Assembly: GCF_006151785.1 (NCBI RefSeq) | Contig: NZ_VDDD01000009.1 | Span: forward strand, 1-48,592 | DNA: 48,592 nt | DNA from: Paracoccus marcusii | GTDB lineage: Bacteria > Pseudomonadota > Alphaproteobacteria > Rhodobacterales > Rhodobacteraceae | Reading direction: 5' to 3' | Part shown: positions 1 through 8,475 of the stretch, piece by piece | Numbering within the stretch: position 1 is the stretch's first letter | How the letters are laid out: each line of letters begins with the position of its first letter | The notes under the pieces: model-generated | The model's database searches: none | The model's input: only the letters and a program-made list of their open reading frames with translations | What the model was told of the DNA's origin: nothing | Translations under genes and position numbers: made by a program

Positions 1-441
1 CCGCCCGCGGCCCGGGTCGCACCGCCGGCACCACCGCCCGTTGCGGCCGCCACGCCGGTCCCCGCCCCGGCGCCCGAGGTCAACGACCTGCAATCGCGGA
101 TCGGCCAGATCATGGCCCGCATCCTGGGCCTGCCCGAGGTTCGCGCGGATGACAACTTCTTCCAACTGGGTGGGCACTCGCTGCTGGCGGTGCAGCTGCA
201 CCGGACGATCCGGGACGAGCTGGCAGTAACGCGCAGTTCGATCACGGACATCTTCCGGTTCCCGGTGCTGCGTGATCTGGCCGCGCATCTGGGCGGAACA
301 CGGGCCACGCCCGCGACCCCTGCACCGGTGGCCGCTGCCCCCTCGCCCACGCCGGATGCGGTCCAGCCCGCCGCAGCGGGCGACATGATGGCCGCACGCC
401 GCGCTCTGCGCGCGCGCATGCGACCCACGGGCCAAAACTGA
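1..441 (+). CDS. C-terminal end of NRPS-like protein with carrier (PP-binding) domain, partial
   Basis: The frame is open from the first base, so the start lies outside the window; 146 residues are visible. A Pro/Ala-rich linker (about residues 1-27) leads into a peptidyl/acyl carrier domain at about residues 29-100. Its LGGHSLLAVQL core places the phosphopantetheine-accepting serine at visible residue 60. A second Ala/Pro-rich tail of about 45 residues follows, with no thioesterase or condensation domain after the carrier. By family knowledge the serine must be primed by a 4'-phosphopantetheinyl transferase, and one is encoded at 9847-10530. The visible part cannot show what the upstream domains are: it could be an NRPS, an adenylation-carrier didomain or another carrier-tethered enzyme. 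Its place beside sugar-polymer genes suggests an acyl or aminoacyl decoration role, which is inference. Confidence 0.8.
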   Translation, partial: PPAARVAPPAPPPVAAATPVPAPAPEVNDLQSRIGQIMARILGLPEVRADDNFFQLGGHSLLAVQLHRTIRDELAVTRSSITDIFRFPVLRDLAAHLGGTRATPATPAPVAAAPSPTPDAVQPAAAGDMMAARRALRARMRPTGQN

Positions 442-476
442 CACGGCATATGTCGGCCGGGGAACCGGCCGACGAC

Positions 477-1472
477 CTACTTGTATTCGATCAGCGCGCC
501 TCGGCGGTTGCGCAGCCGGTTCAGGTGGAACTGGGCCACGCCCATCGCCTCGGGGAACTTGCCCATCAGGGTATAGACCGCCCGCTTGCGTCCCAAGCGC
601 CGCGACAGGCGTATCGCCTGCAACGGATAGACCAGCAGCAGCGCCAGCAACACCGGATGCACCAGCAGCGCGCCAAGAACCGCCACCACCGGCAGGATCA
701 GGCCCCAGATCAGGGCGCGCCGGGTCTCGGCGGTCCAGTGTCGTTCGGGGGGCGCGCCATGCAGGGCCGCACCTTCCGCAAAGGCATGCCCCGCGCGCTT
801 GCTGCGCCGCCACCACTGCCCGAACCGGGTGATGTCCGCGTCATGCAGCGTCATTTCCACCGGCAGCCGGCGAATGCGCCACCCGGCCGCCCGCAGACGG
901 ACGCACATCTCTGGCTCCTCTCCGGCGATCAGCGATTCGCGGAAACCCCCGACGGCGGCGATCGCATCATGGCGAATCAGCATGTCGCCGCCCACGGCGC
1001 GGGCGTCGCCGACCGGCGTGTCCCATTCCAGGTCGCACAGCCAGTTATAGACCGATCGTTCGGGATAAAGCTCCCTGCGCCGTCCGGCGACAACCGCCAG
1101 TTGGATATCTGCCTGCAGGGCCGGGACGGCGGCAGGCAGCCATTCCGGCTGCAGCATGCAATCGCCGTCGATGAACTGGACGAATTCGGTCTGGTCGGCG
1201 GCAATGGCTTTCAACCCTGCATTGCGGGCCCGCGCCGCGGTGAATGGCAGGCCCATATCCAGGTGCACGACCTGAACGCCCATCGCCTGCGCAAAATCCG
1301 CGCTGCCATCGGTCGATCCCGAATCGACATAGACAATCCGGGACAGCTGCTGCGACAAGGCGCGCAGACAGGCCTGAAGGCGCGCTCCCTCGTTCCGTCC
1401 GATGACGATCGCGGTGACGGGATAGTGCGGAAGGGAGCTGTCGGAATGTGCGGACAAGTCGATCTGCTTCAT
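477..1472 (-). CDS. Glycosyltransferase family 2 with C-terminal membrane segment
   Basis: 331 residues. The N-terminal GT-A fold starts at about residue 18 with the GRNEG nucleotide-sugar motif; YVDSGSTDGS follows at about 48-57 and the metal-binding IDGDC (DxD-like) at 101-105. An EEPEMCVRLR element near residue 195 is typical of the family's acceptor/catalytic acid region. A hydrophobic hairpin at about 252-290 should anchor the enzyme to the inner membrane. The enzyme probably adds a sugar to a lipid-linked repeat unit; donor and acceptor cannot be read from sequence. The gene diverges from the BY-kinase-like/Wzz pair across a 52-bp gap and faces the carrier-protein gene tail to tail. Start is the ATG at 1472. 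Confidence 0.85.
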   Translation of the reverse strand: MKQIDLSAHSDSSLPHYPVTAIVIGRNEGARLQACLRALSQQLSRIVYVDSGSTDGSADFAQAMGVQVVHLDMGLPFTAARARNAGLKAIAADQTEFVQFIDGDCMLQPEWLPAAVPALQADIQLAVVAGRRRELYPERSVYNWLCDLEWDTPVGDARAVGGDMLIRHDAIAAVGGFRESLIAGEEPEMCVRLRAAGWRIRRLPVEMTLHDADITRFGQWWRRSKRAGHAFAEGAALHGAPPERHWTAETRRALIWGLILPVVAVLGALLVHPVLLALLLVYPLQAIRLSRRLGRKRAVYTLMGKFPEAMGVAQFHLNRLRNRRGALIEYK

Positions 1473-1524
1473 GCAATGTGCCCGATGATATGATACGAAA
1501 CGGCGTCGAGACGGAAGAAAGAAT

Positions 1525-2214
1525 TTGAGAATGGACGGTACCAGCGCCCGCAGGCACGACCATCTGAAGGCATGGTCGGCATTGCCCCAGATCGAGATGC
1601 CGCAAAAGGCCGCACTTCGCGCATTGATCGCGGACGATCACGGGTCGGAACGCAGCAGGTCCTACGACCTGCTGCGGACGCGGATGCTGCCCGAGGTGAC
1701 CGAACGCGGCTGGACGCGCATCGGCGTCAGCCAGGCCAGTCCGGGCCCGGCATCGTCGCTGACCGCGCTGAACCTGGCCTTGTCCGAGGCACGCCGACCG
1801 GACCGCCACGTCCTGTTGATCGATCTGGACATCGCGCATCAACCGGTGCTGGCCCGGTTCGGCCAAGCCGGGGCGCCCGCCGGTCCGCTGTTTCGCGCCT
1901 GCACGGTGACGCCGCGGCTTGCCTTTGCCACCGTGCAGGCCGCGCCCGACCTGGCCGCGATCACGTTGCTGTCGCCGCAGTTCCAGCAGGCCCTGTCCGA
2001 GATGATCATGGGGATGGCCGCGGATGTCACCATCCTGCACCTGCCCCCTTGCCTGTCCGACGATGCCGGCCTGGCGGCGCTGCCGCTGGTCGACACGGTC
2101 TTGCTGACGATCGACGGACGCCGCGACACGGCGGCCGATCTGCGCCGCTGCGAGGCGCATGTCACCCGTCATTGCCCCGTGCTGGGGCTGTTTCTTCATA
2201 ACGCCGAGGCTTGA
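1525..2214 (+). CDS. BY-kinase-like (CpsD/ExoP-type) protein with degenerate P-loop
   Basis: 229 residues. The fold signature of the bacterial tyrosine-kinase/MinD-like ATPases of polysaccharide export is visible: ERSRSYDLLRTRM before strand 1, IGVSQASPGPASS where Walker A belongs (about residues 66-78), and VLLIDLDI as Walker A' (about 95-102). The invariant Gly-Lys-Ser/Thr of the P-loop is missing (GPASS), so ATP hydrolysis is doubtful. No Tyr-rich C-terminal tail is present. The stop codon abuts the ATG of the Wzz-type gene at 2215, so the two are almost certainly co-translated partners controlling polymer length. Two starts are possible: TTG at 1525, about 7 nt after GGAAG, or ATG at 1531; I kept the longer. 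It may act as a structural partner rather than a kinase. Confidence 0.7.
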   Translation: MRMDGTSARRHDHLKAWSALPQIEMPQKAALRALIADDHGSERSRSYDLLRTRMLPEVTERGWTRIGVSQASPGPASSLTALNLALSEARRPDRHVLLIDLDIAHQPVLARFGQAGAPAGPLFRACTVTPRLAFATVQAAPDLAAITLLSPQFQQALSEMIMGMAADVTILHLPPCLSDDAGLAALPLVDTVLLTIDGRRDTAADLRRCEAHVTRHCPVLGLFLHNAEA

Positions 2215-3654
2215 ATGGGACCGATTGTCGGAATACGCGAATTCATCGGGATGCTGTCGCGCCGGGGACCGGTGATGGCCGCGCTTCTGGTCGTTTGCGT
2301 GCTGGTCGCGCTGGCACAGGCGCTGGCGCTGCCCCGGGCGTTTGAATCGATCGCCGTGCTGCAGGTCCAGCCGACCGTCCTGACCGGCGGCGTCGACAGC
2401 GGCGACACCGCCACCCGCCTGCGCACCATCGAACAGCGGATCATGGCCCGCAACAACGTGCTGGACATGATCGACCGTTTCAACCTCTACGACGACACGC
2501 CGCTGAGCGAGGATGAAAAGGTCGCGCAGTTCCGCCAGGATGTGCGCGTCAACTTCGTCGCGGGCGTCACTGCCTCTGCCGGCGCGATGGAGGAGGTGTC
2601 CGCAATCCAGGTGACGGCGCAGACCGGCACCGCCGCCGGTTCCGCCAATCTGGCCAATGACATCGTCGACCAGATCCAGACCGGCAACCTGAGAGAGCGC
2701 GACCAGCGATTGAGCGAGCTGATCGGTACGCTGGAGACGCAGGACCGCCGCGCGCTTGAGGCGATTGCCGCGATCGAGGCCGACCTGGCGGCCTTCCGCA
2801 CGGAAAACACTGACCGGATGCCTGAGAACCTGGAGTTTTTGGCCGCAGAGCAGACCCGCCTGGAAGGCCAGCGGACCGAACTGATCCGCTCCCTGCAGGC
2901 GTTGGAACGCGAGCGCCTGGCGCTGGAGGTGGGGACATCCGAACTGGGCCGCCAGGAACCGCTGGCCCAGCAGCTCCGCATCCTGGAGGTCGATCTGGCC
3001 CAAGCCCGGCGCACGCTGGCCCCGAACCACCCCGAAGTGCAGCGCTTGGAGGCGCAGATCGACGCCCTGCGCGAAGGCGATGGACAGCAGATGTCGGTCG
3101 GCCAAAGCCGCCAGATCGACCTGATCCGGCAGCAGGAGGAGTCGCTACAGCTGGAATTGGCAGCGATCGACCGCCGCCTGCCGATGATCGCCGCGAATGT
3201 CGCGGGCATTCCCGAGGTGTCGGAGACGATGGCGGACTATACCCGCCGGCTTGCCGCGCTGGAGGTACCGCGCATGGCCATTGCCGAACGCCTGTCGCAG
3301 GCGCGCCTGGACCAGAGCCTTGTGACCAGCGACTATGGTCAGCAGATGATCCTGCTGGAGAGTGCGACCGAGGCGGAATACCCGCTCAGTTCGGGCCGCA
3401 AGCGTCTGGCAATGCTGGGTGTCGTCCTGGGGTTGGGTCTGGCGCTGTTGTCCGGCTTCCTGCTGGAGGTGCGACGCCCTGTGCTGCGGACGCAGGCCAT
3501 GGTGACGAAGTATCTGGGCGTGGCCCCGATCGCGTCTATCCCGTTCCGGCCGACGGCTCGGGAGCAGGTGGTTCAACGGACTCGAAATGCCGCCAGCTTC
3601 GTGATCCTGATCGCCGGTGTCGTGGTCGGGGTCATCCTGGTGCTGAACCGCTAG
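2215..3654 (+). CDS. Wzz/GumC-type polysaccharide co-polymerase (chain-length determinant)
   Basis: 479 residues. A short cytoplasmic N-terminus is followed by a membrane segment at about 18-38. A long periplasmic part at about 40-390 is dominated by predicted coiled coil (heptad-like runs around 150-320) and includes an ARRTLAPNHPEVQRLEAQI stretch typical of the GumC/ExoP family. Membrane segment 2 lies at about 398-420, and a third hydrophobic segment ends the protein at about 460-477. No kinase domain is fused; the degenerate kinase-like protein is encoded just upstream with zero spacing. By family knowledge such proteins set polymer length and couple polymerisation to an outer-membrane exporter. 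No Wzx, Wzy or Wza gene is visible in the window, so those partners must lie elsewhere. Confidence 0.85.
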   Translation: MGPIVGIREFIGMLSRRGPVMAALLVVCVLVALAQALALPRAFESIAVLQVQPTVLTGGVDSGDTATRLRTIEQRIMARNNVLDMIDRFNLYDDTPLSEDEKVAQFRQDVRVNFVAGVTASAGAMEEVSAIQVTAQTGTAAGSANLANDIVDQIQTGNLRERDQRLSELIGTLETQDRRALEAIAAIEADLAAFRTENTDRMPENLEFLAAEQTRLEGQRTELIRSLQALERERLALEVGTSELGRQEPLAQQLRILEVDLAQARRTLAPNHPEVQRLEAQIDALREGDGQQMSVGQSRQIDLIRQQEESLQLELAAIDRRLPMIAANVAGIPEVSETMADYTRRLAALEVPRMAIAERLSQARLDQSLVTSDYGQQMILLESATEAEYPLSSGRKRLAMLGVVLGLGLALLSGFLLEVRRPVLRTQAMVTKYLGVAPIASIPFRPTAREQVVQRTRNAASFVILIAGVVVGVILVLNR

Positions 3655-3658
3655 TGTT

Positions 3659-3696
3659 CTGCGCGCATCGGCCCGGATCGGGGCCGATGCGCGCAG
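3659..3696. terminator. Strong hairpin, bidirectional terminator between convergent genes
   Basis: A perfect 16-bp inverted repeat (3659-3674 with 3681-3696) surrounds a 6-nt loop. It lies 5 bp after the Wzz-type stop codon and 14 bp before the stop of the convergent RTX gene. There is no clean U-run on either side. I read it as a shared transcription end for both genes. Confidence 0.8.
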
Positions 3697-3710
3697 ATCG
3701 TGTCATGACG

Positions 3711-4907
3711 TCAGATGAAATCGAAGACGTCGTGCAGCAGGACAGAGTCGCCGCCGCCAAAGTTCAGCAGCGTGCCATCGCGGACCTCCGTCGCGGAATA
3801 GCGGCGACCGCCCAGATCCAGGACGTCACGACCCGTCTCGAACCCGTAGACGGTATCGGCATCGTCACCCGCGCGGAAGATCAGCACGTCACGATCGCCA
3901 TCGCCGTTGTTGCCGTCGCCGATCCAGATGCTGTCATCGCCCTGACCGCCCCGGACCGTGTCCTTGCCCATCGATCCGTCCAGCGTGTCGTCACCGCTGC
4001 TGCCGGTCAGACGGTCATGGCCCCACCGGGTGTTGAAGTTCACGCCGTCGCCGCTGTCGGACACTCGCGCCCGCGATGCATCGATGACGTCATTGCCCGA
4101 ATGGGTCCAGCCCAGTTCGAAATTGACGAAGCGCAGGCTGGCGTCACCGCCAATAGTGGTGCTGGCATTGCCCGAGAATGCGCCGTTCGACAGCACGCGG
4201 TCAACGGTGACGGTAACGCCTTCGATGCCGACATCCTCGTTATGGCCCCAGATGTCGCCGCGCTTGATCCAGATGTTGATCAGGTCGTCGCCTGCCCCGC
4301 CGTTGATCGTGTCATGGCCGGGGTTGTGATTGGCATCGCCATTGCCCCACCGGATGTTGTCCTGGCCCGCGCCACCGTTGATCCGGTCGTTGCCCGTGCT
4401 GGAATGGATGAAGTCGTTGCCGGCGCCGCCGTTGATCGTGTCGTTGCCCGACCCGCCGTCCAGCACGTCGTCATAGCGCGATCCGGCGATGCGGTCGTTC
4501 CCCGCCCCGGTGAAGATCGATACGCCATGGCCGGGCTTGCCGCCGCCGACGGTGTTCATGGATGCATTCGCCGCGGAGACGATGTCGTTGCCGGCAGTGC
4601 CATGGATGCGCTCTATGCCGGTGAACTCCACCCGTTCGCTCCCGATCCGGGCCACGCCGTCCTCGGTCGACCGAAGGGAGATGCGGGCACCTGCGCTGCC
4701 TTCCAGAAACAGCCTGTCGCCCCCGGGATTGCCGGGCGTATAGGGGTTGGCATCAAAGCGTTCGCTGCCGGTACCGCCGTGATAACGGTCATTGCCCATG
4801 CCCGGCCGCCAGTAGAACGTATCCAATCCTCCAAGACCCCAGACTTCGTCTGACTGCCCGCTGCCACGCATGGCGTCGTCGCCATTCGATCCTCTGATTG
4901 TCGGCAT
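3711..4907 (-). CDS. RTX (haemolysin-type calcium-binding repeat) protein
   Basis: 398 residues from the chosen start. The body is built of GGxGxDxI/L nonapeptide-like repeats, in blocks at about 120-180, 210-225 and 300-340. These form calcium-binding parallel beta-rolls in type I-secreted proteins. There is no N-terminal Sec signal, and the C-terminus ends in an aliphatic/acidic stretch (LHDVFDFI), as in T1SS substrates. No enzymatic domain is recognisable. The ATG at 4907 is preferred because the product then begins MPTIRGSNGDD, a common start of this family, with GGGA 7 nt upstream; an ATG at 4946 would add 13 residues. No T1SS transporter is present in the window. Its place in a polysaccharide locus suggests a matrix or surface protein, which is inference. 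Confidence 0.75.
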   Translation of the reverse strand: MPTIRGSNGDDAMRGSGQSDEVWGLGGLDTFYWRPGMGNDRYHGGTGSERFDANPYTPGNPGGDRLFLEGSAGARISLRSTEDGVARIGSERVEFTGIERIHGTAGNDIVSAANASMNTVGGGKPGHGVSIFTGAGNDRIAGSRYDDVLDGGSGNDTINGGAGNDFIHSSTGNDRINGGAGQDNIRWGNGDANHNPGHDTINGGAGDDLINIWIKRGDIWGHNEDVGIEGVTVTVDRVLSNGAFSGNASTTIGGDASLRFVNFELGWTHSGNDVIDASRARVSDSGDGVNFNTRWGHDRLTGSSGDDTLDGSMGKDTVRGGQGDDSIWIGDGNNGDGDRDVLIFRAGDDADTVYGFETGRDVLDLGGRRYSATEVRDGTLLNFGGGDSVLLHDVFDFI

Positions 4908-5112
4908 CCCTTGATCCCATTCATGTTGCCCGATGTACGGCAGCATTATGCGATCAAGATTAAGGCTTTATTATCCCCAACTGAAAAGGTTCCCTATCAG
5001 CAGCAAGATTTTGCAATTGCCGTATTACCTTGAGCGGATCCCCGCATTTGTGCAGGCGTATCACGTAATTTTTGGGGTTGGCAGCGATTTCCCGCTTGTC
5101 TTTCTGCCAATG

Positions 5113-6291
5113 CTACTTTTGCGCTTCTGCGATCCGACTCAGAAGCAACCGCGCGTTTGTTTGATGGTCGAACGAACCCAGGGCGGACTGGCGGGCCGCT
5201 TGGCCCATTGCGCCAGCAAATTCCGGGTCCGACTGCAGCCGGCGCAGCCGGTCGACGATGGCCGCAACATCGCCTTGCGGGACCAGAAATCCATCAACGC
5301 CGTCGCGAATCATGTCACCCGTTCCGCCGATTCGCGAACAGATCACCGGCAGGCCGCAGGCCATCGCCTCCATCACCGTGACCGGGGCCGCTTCGCCCTG
5401 TCCGATGGATGACAGGGCCAGCGCGTCGACGCTGCGCAGCAGATCCAGCACACGCGATTCGTCCAGCGACCCCATCATCTGGACCTGGTCCTGCAGGCCG
5501 AGCCTGTCGATTTCGGCCAGGATCGCGTCCCGTTCAGGGCCGTCCCCTGCGATGCGATAGGCGATGGAAATGCCCTGCTGCCGCAGCTGGGCCATTGCCT
5601 GCAGGAAGAACCGGTGGCCCTTCATGTGGTTCAGACGGGCCACCGTTGCGACGGTGAAATCCTGCCCCGGCGCACGATGCGACGGGGTGAAGCGCGCACA
5701 ATCGACGCCCATCCAGATCACCGGGTTCGGGGTCGCGGGGCTGACCTCTGCAATCTGCTGCGCCAAGGGCCGGGTCACCGCGGCGACAAAGCTGGCACGT
5801 GCCATCTTGGCGGCATGGTCCATGCCATAGACCGGCAGATCCCCATGCAGCGTCAGGCTGTAGGTCAGGTCGCCCAGGATCGCAGCCAGTGCACCCAGAT
5901 GCGCGGCATTGGCGCAGGAATGAATATGCAGGTGCCGCACATCGTGGCGTCGCGCATCCTGGACCAGATCTGCCGCCGAGGGAAGCAGCGCCAGCAGACG
6001 CAGCCTGCCGGCGATCGACGTCTGCGACAGGCCCGCCAGATAGGCCACCGCACGCGCGGTACGGACCGGATGCGCCAGCAGACGCTGCACCGCACCGATG
6101 CGGGGTGGAAACAGGTAGGTCGTGCGCGCCGCGGCCTGTTCGGCAAAGGCATGGGGGCACGACCCCGCGGGCGGGCGGCGCGTCGAATACAGGCGGACGG
6201 GCGTGCCAGCATCCTCGATCGCGCCGATCTCTCTCCAGAAGAACGCATGGGTCTGCGACGGAAATTCGGGAACAACATAGCCCAGTGCCAA
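5113..6291 (-). CDS. Glycosyltransferase family 4 (group 1), exopolysaccharide-type
   Basis: 392 residues with a GT-B fold. The N-terminus LGYVVPEFPSQTHAFFWREI matches the acceptor half of EPS/colanic-type GT4 enzymes. The C-terminal GT4 domain carries VATVARLNHMKGH (about 225-237), RIAGDGPERD (about 255-264), and an E-x7-E region (GEAAPVTVMEAMACG, about 308-322) that binds the nucleotide sugar. The start appears to be a TTG at 6291, preceded 8 nt upstream by GGGAG; no ATG fits the conserved N-terminus. The gene diverges from another GT4 across 177 bp, so the gap probably carries both promoters. The sugar transferred cannot be told from sequence. Confidence 0.85.
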   Translation of the reverse strand: MALGYVVPEFPSQTHAFFWREIGAIEDAGTPVRLYSTRRPPAGSCPHAFAEQAAARTTYLFPPRIGAVQRLLAHPVRTARAVAYLAGLSQTSIAGRLRLLALLPSAADLVQDARRHDVRHLHIHSCANAAHLGALAAILGDLTYSLTLHGDLPVYGMDHAAKMARASFVAAVTRPLAQQIAEVSPATPNPVIWMGVDCARFTPSHRAPGQDFTVATVARLNHMKGHRFFLQAMAQLRQQGISIAYRIAGDGPERDAILAEIDRLGLQDQVQMMGSLDESRVLDLLRSVDALALSSIGQGEAAPVTVMEAMACGLPVICSRIGGTGDMIRDGVDGFLVPQGDVAAIVDRLRRLQSDPEFAGAMGQAARQSALGSFDHQTNARLLLSRIAEAQK

Positions 6292-6468
6292 GATCGCGTC
6301 TCCCTGCTGCCCGCGCGAAGCCCGTTGCCGCTATCCACAGCGCGGGACTGTAAAAATCGGTGCAATCTTTCGATCAGGCCGATGGCCTAGACCGTCCGAG
6401 TCGGCTAGTGTTTCCCTGTTGTCGGCCATCGCCCCGGCGCGTTCAAGATCTAGCGAAGAGGCCTCTGG

Positions 6469-7737
6469 ATGTCCCTGTCTCGACCACGGGTCCTGGTGAT
6501 CGCCGAAGCGGCCAACCCGGAATGGGTCTCGGTCCCGCTGGTCGGCTGGTCGCTGGCCGCGGCGCTGCATCGCCAGACCGACGTGCATATCGTCACCCAG
6601 ATCCGCAATCGCGACGCTTTCCTGCGCGCCGGCATGGTCGAAGGTCGCGACTTTACCGCCATCGACAGCGAGGCGGTCGCTGCCCCCATGTACCGCGCCG
6701 CCGAGGTTCTGCGCATGGGCAAGGGTCGCGGCTGGACTACTGTCACCGCCATCGCCGCCCTGAGCTATCCCTATTTCGAACGCCTTGTCTGGAAGCGTTT
6801 CGGAGATGACATCCGTGCCAAGCGGTTCGACATCGTGCATCGCGTCACGCCGCTGTCGCCCACCACGGCCTCAACCCTGGCGCCCAAGGTGGCGGCGGCA
6901 GGTGTGCCCTTCGTGCTGGGGCCGCTGAACGGCGGCGTGCCCTGGCCCAGGGGCTTCGATGCGGAACGCCGGCGCGAACGCGAATGGCTTTCCTATGTCC
7001 GCGGCATCTACAAGCTGAACCCGCAGCTGCGCCGCACCCATGCGGCCGCGGCACTGATCATTGCCGGATCGCGCCACACCGCCAGCGAGATCCCCGAGCG
7101 CTTTCAGGACAAGGTCGTATGGCTGCCCGAAAACGCCATTGATCCCAGGCGCTTCAACCTGATCGCGCCACAGGACACGACGTTGCCCCTGCGCGCCTGC
7201 TTTGTCGGTCGGCTGGTGCCGTACAAGGGGCCGCACATCCTGCTGGACGCGATCGCACCCTTTGCGCGGTCAGGTCAGATGGTGCTGGATATCATCGGAG
7301 AGGGGCCGATGCTGCCCGAACTGACGGCGCAGGCCGACAGCCTCGGCATTGCCGACACGGTGACATTCCACGGCCACCTTCCCCACCAGCACGTGCAGCA
7401 GATCCTGGCCGCCGCAAACCTGCTGACTTTCCCCTCGATCCGCGAATTCGGTGGCGGGGTGGTGCTGGAGGCGATGGCCCTGGGCGTCGTCCCGATGGTC
7501 GTCGACTATGCCGGACCCGGAGAGCTGGTGACGGCCGAGACGGGTTTCGCCATCCCCCTCGGGACCCGCCAGCAGATCGCGGCGCGGATGGAACAGGCGC
7601 TGGCGGACGTGTTGCACGACCCGACGCGGCTGACCACGATGGCCGCGGCCGCCCGGCGGATGGTGCAGGATCACTATACCTGGGATGCCAAGGCCGCGCA
7701 GATTATCGCGATGTACCGGGATGTGCTGAAACCCTGA
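6469..7737 (+). CDS. Glycosyltransferase family 4
   Basis: 422 residues with a GT-B fold. The N-terminal domain begins RPRVLVIAEAANPEW and includes VLGPLNGGVPWP (about 147-158), usual in GT4 enzymes of cell-surface polysaccharide synthesis. The C-terminal GT4 domain shows CFVGRLVPYKGPHILLDAI (about 244-262), IIGEGPMLPEL (about 275-285) and the EFGGGVVLEAMALG donor-binding segment (about 326-339). RBS-like GAGG lies about 7 nt upstream of the ATG. A hairpin terminator follows at 7747-7768. Acceptor and donor are unknown. It probably acts in the same pathway as the divergent GT4 gene and the priming transferase at 7795-8475. Confidence 0.85.
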   Translation: MSLSRPRVLVIAEAANPEWVSVPLVGWSLAAALHRQTDVHIVTQIRNRDAFLRAGMVEGRDFTAIDSEAVAAPMYRAAEVLRMGKGRGWTTVTAIAALSYPYFERLVWKRFGDDIRAKRFDIVHRVTPLSPTTASTLAPKVAAAGVPFVLGPLNGGVPWPRGFDAERRREREWLSYVRGIYKLNPQLRRTHAAAALIIAGSRHTASEIPERFQDKVVWLPENAIDPRRFNLIAPQDTTLPLRACFVGRLVPYKGPHILLDAIAPFARSGQMVLDIIGEGPMLPELTAQADSLGIADTVTFHGHLPHQHVQQILAAANLLTFPSIREFGGGVVLEAMALGVVPMVVDYAGPGELVTAETGFAIPLGTRQQIAARMEQALADVLHDPTRLTTMAAAARRMVQDHYTWDAKAAQIIAMYRDVLKP

Positions 7738-7746
7738 CGAAAGCGC

Positions 7747-7768
7747 CCACCATCCGGGGGGATGGTGG
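7747..7768. terminator. Hairpin terminator between convergent genes
   Basis: A perfect 9-bp stem (7747-7755 with 7760-7768) with a GGGG loop is followed on the plus strand by a T-rich stretch (accttcttgt). It lies 9 bp after the GT4 stop codon and 26 bp before the stop codon of the convergent sugar transferase. Confidence 0.75.
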
Positions 7769-7794
7769 ACCTTCTTGTCACGACGAGGCGGAGA

Positions 7795-8475
7795 TCAGCA
7801 CCCGGTGCAGCGGGCAACGACCTGGAAGGTGCGGATGATTGTGGACACGTCCAGCGCCAGGCTGATTTCCCGAGAATAGCGTTCGTCGAACACCGCACGG
7901 GTCGCAAAGGTCGATCCGTTGCGGACCGAGACCTGCCACAGGCCGGTCAGGCCGGGGCGGTGCGCCGCGTAGTAGACGCCCGGGTACAGGACGCGCTGTT
8001 CGGGCATCATCGGACGGGGACCGACCAGGCTCATGTGGCCCAGGATCACGTTGATCAACTGCGGCAGCTCGTCCAGCGAGCTCTTGCGCAGGAACGCACC
8101 GATCTTGGTGACGCGCGGATCGTTGCGCAGCTTCTGATCGGCATCCCACTCTGCGCGGGCGGCGGGGTTCGCCGCCAGATGGGCCTCCAGCAGCTGATCT
8201 GCCTGGGGCTTCATGGTGCGGAACTTGTACAGGCGGAACGATCTCCACCCGCGGCCAAGACGGTTCTGCGTGTAGATCGGCGACCCGCCGTCCAGCATGA
8301 CTGCCAGCGCGACCAAGACCATGACCGGGATCAGGAACGGCAGCGCAAGCAGGATCAAGGACAGGTCAAGCAGACGCTTGCCACCGTTATCATACACTTT
8401 AGGAAGTTCGATCCCGGCGACCGGGTTGGTGGCCTGCGAGGAGCCGAGCTCGTGGCCGTCATTCGACTGTAGCAT
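7795..8475 (-). CDS. exoY: ExoY/WbaP-type priming undecaprenyl-phosphate sugar-phosphate transferase
   Basis: 226 residues, the usual length of the short (ExoY-like) bacterial sugar transferase family. One membrane segment at about 34-58 (LLDLSLILLALPFLIPVMVLVALAVML) precedes the catalytic domain. There the diagnostic motifs are YKFRTM (about 83-88), KIGAFLRKSSLDELPQLINV (about 124-143), SLVGPRP (about 149-155) and RPGLTGLWQVSVR (about 173-185). By family knowledge it moves a sugar-1-phosphate, often galactose or glucose, from its UDP-sugar to undecaprenyl phosphate, the first step of repeat-unit assembly. Start is ATG 8475 with GGAG 8 nt upstream. A long AT-rich upstream region suggests complex regulation. 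Confidence 0.9.
   Translation of the reverse strand: MLQSNDGHELGSSQATNPVAGIELPKVYDNGGKRLLDLSLILLALPFLIPVMVLVALAVMLDGGSPIYTQNRLGRGWRSFRLYKFRTMKPQADQLLEAHLAANPAARAEWDADQKLRNDPRVTKIGAFLRKSSLDELPQLINVILGHMSLVGPRPMMPEQRVLYPGVYYAAHRPGLTGLWQVSVRNGSTFATRAVFDERYSREISLALDVSTIIRTFQVVARCTGC

Noticed and set aside
1045-3105. 686-codon minus-strand frame
   Set aside because: It lies antisense to the BY-kinase-like and Wzz genes and out of frame with the GT2 gene; composition is Gln/Arg/His-rich with no recognisable motif.
3711-4907. CRISPR-like or tandem DNA repeats
   Set aside because: The repetition is at the protein level (RTX nonapeptides) with varied codons; there are no identical DNA repeats with spacers.
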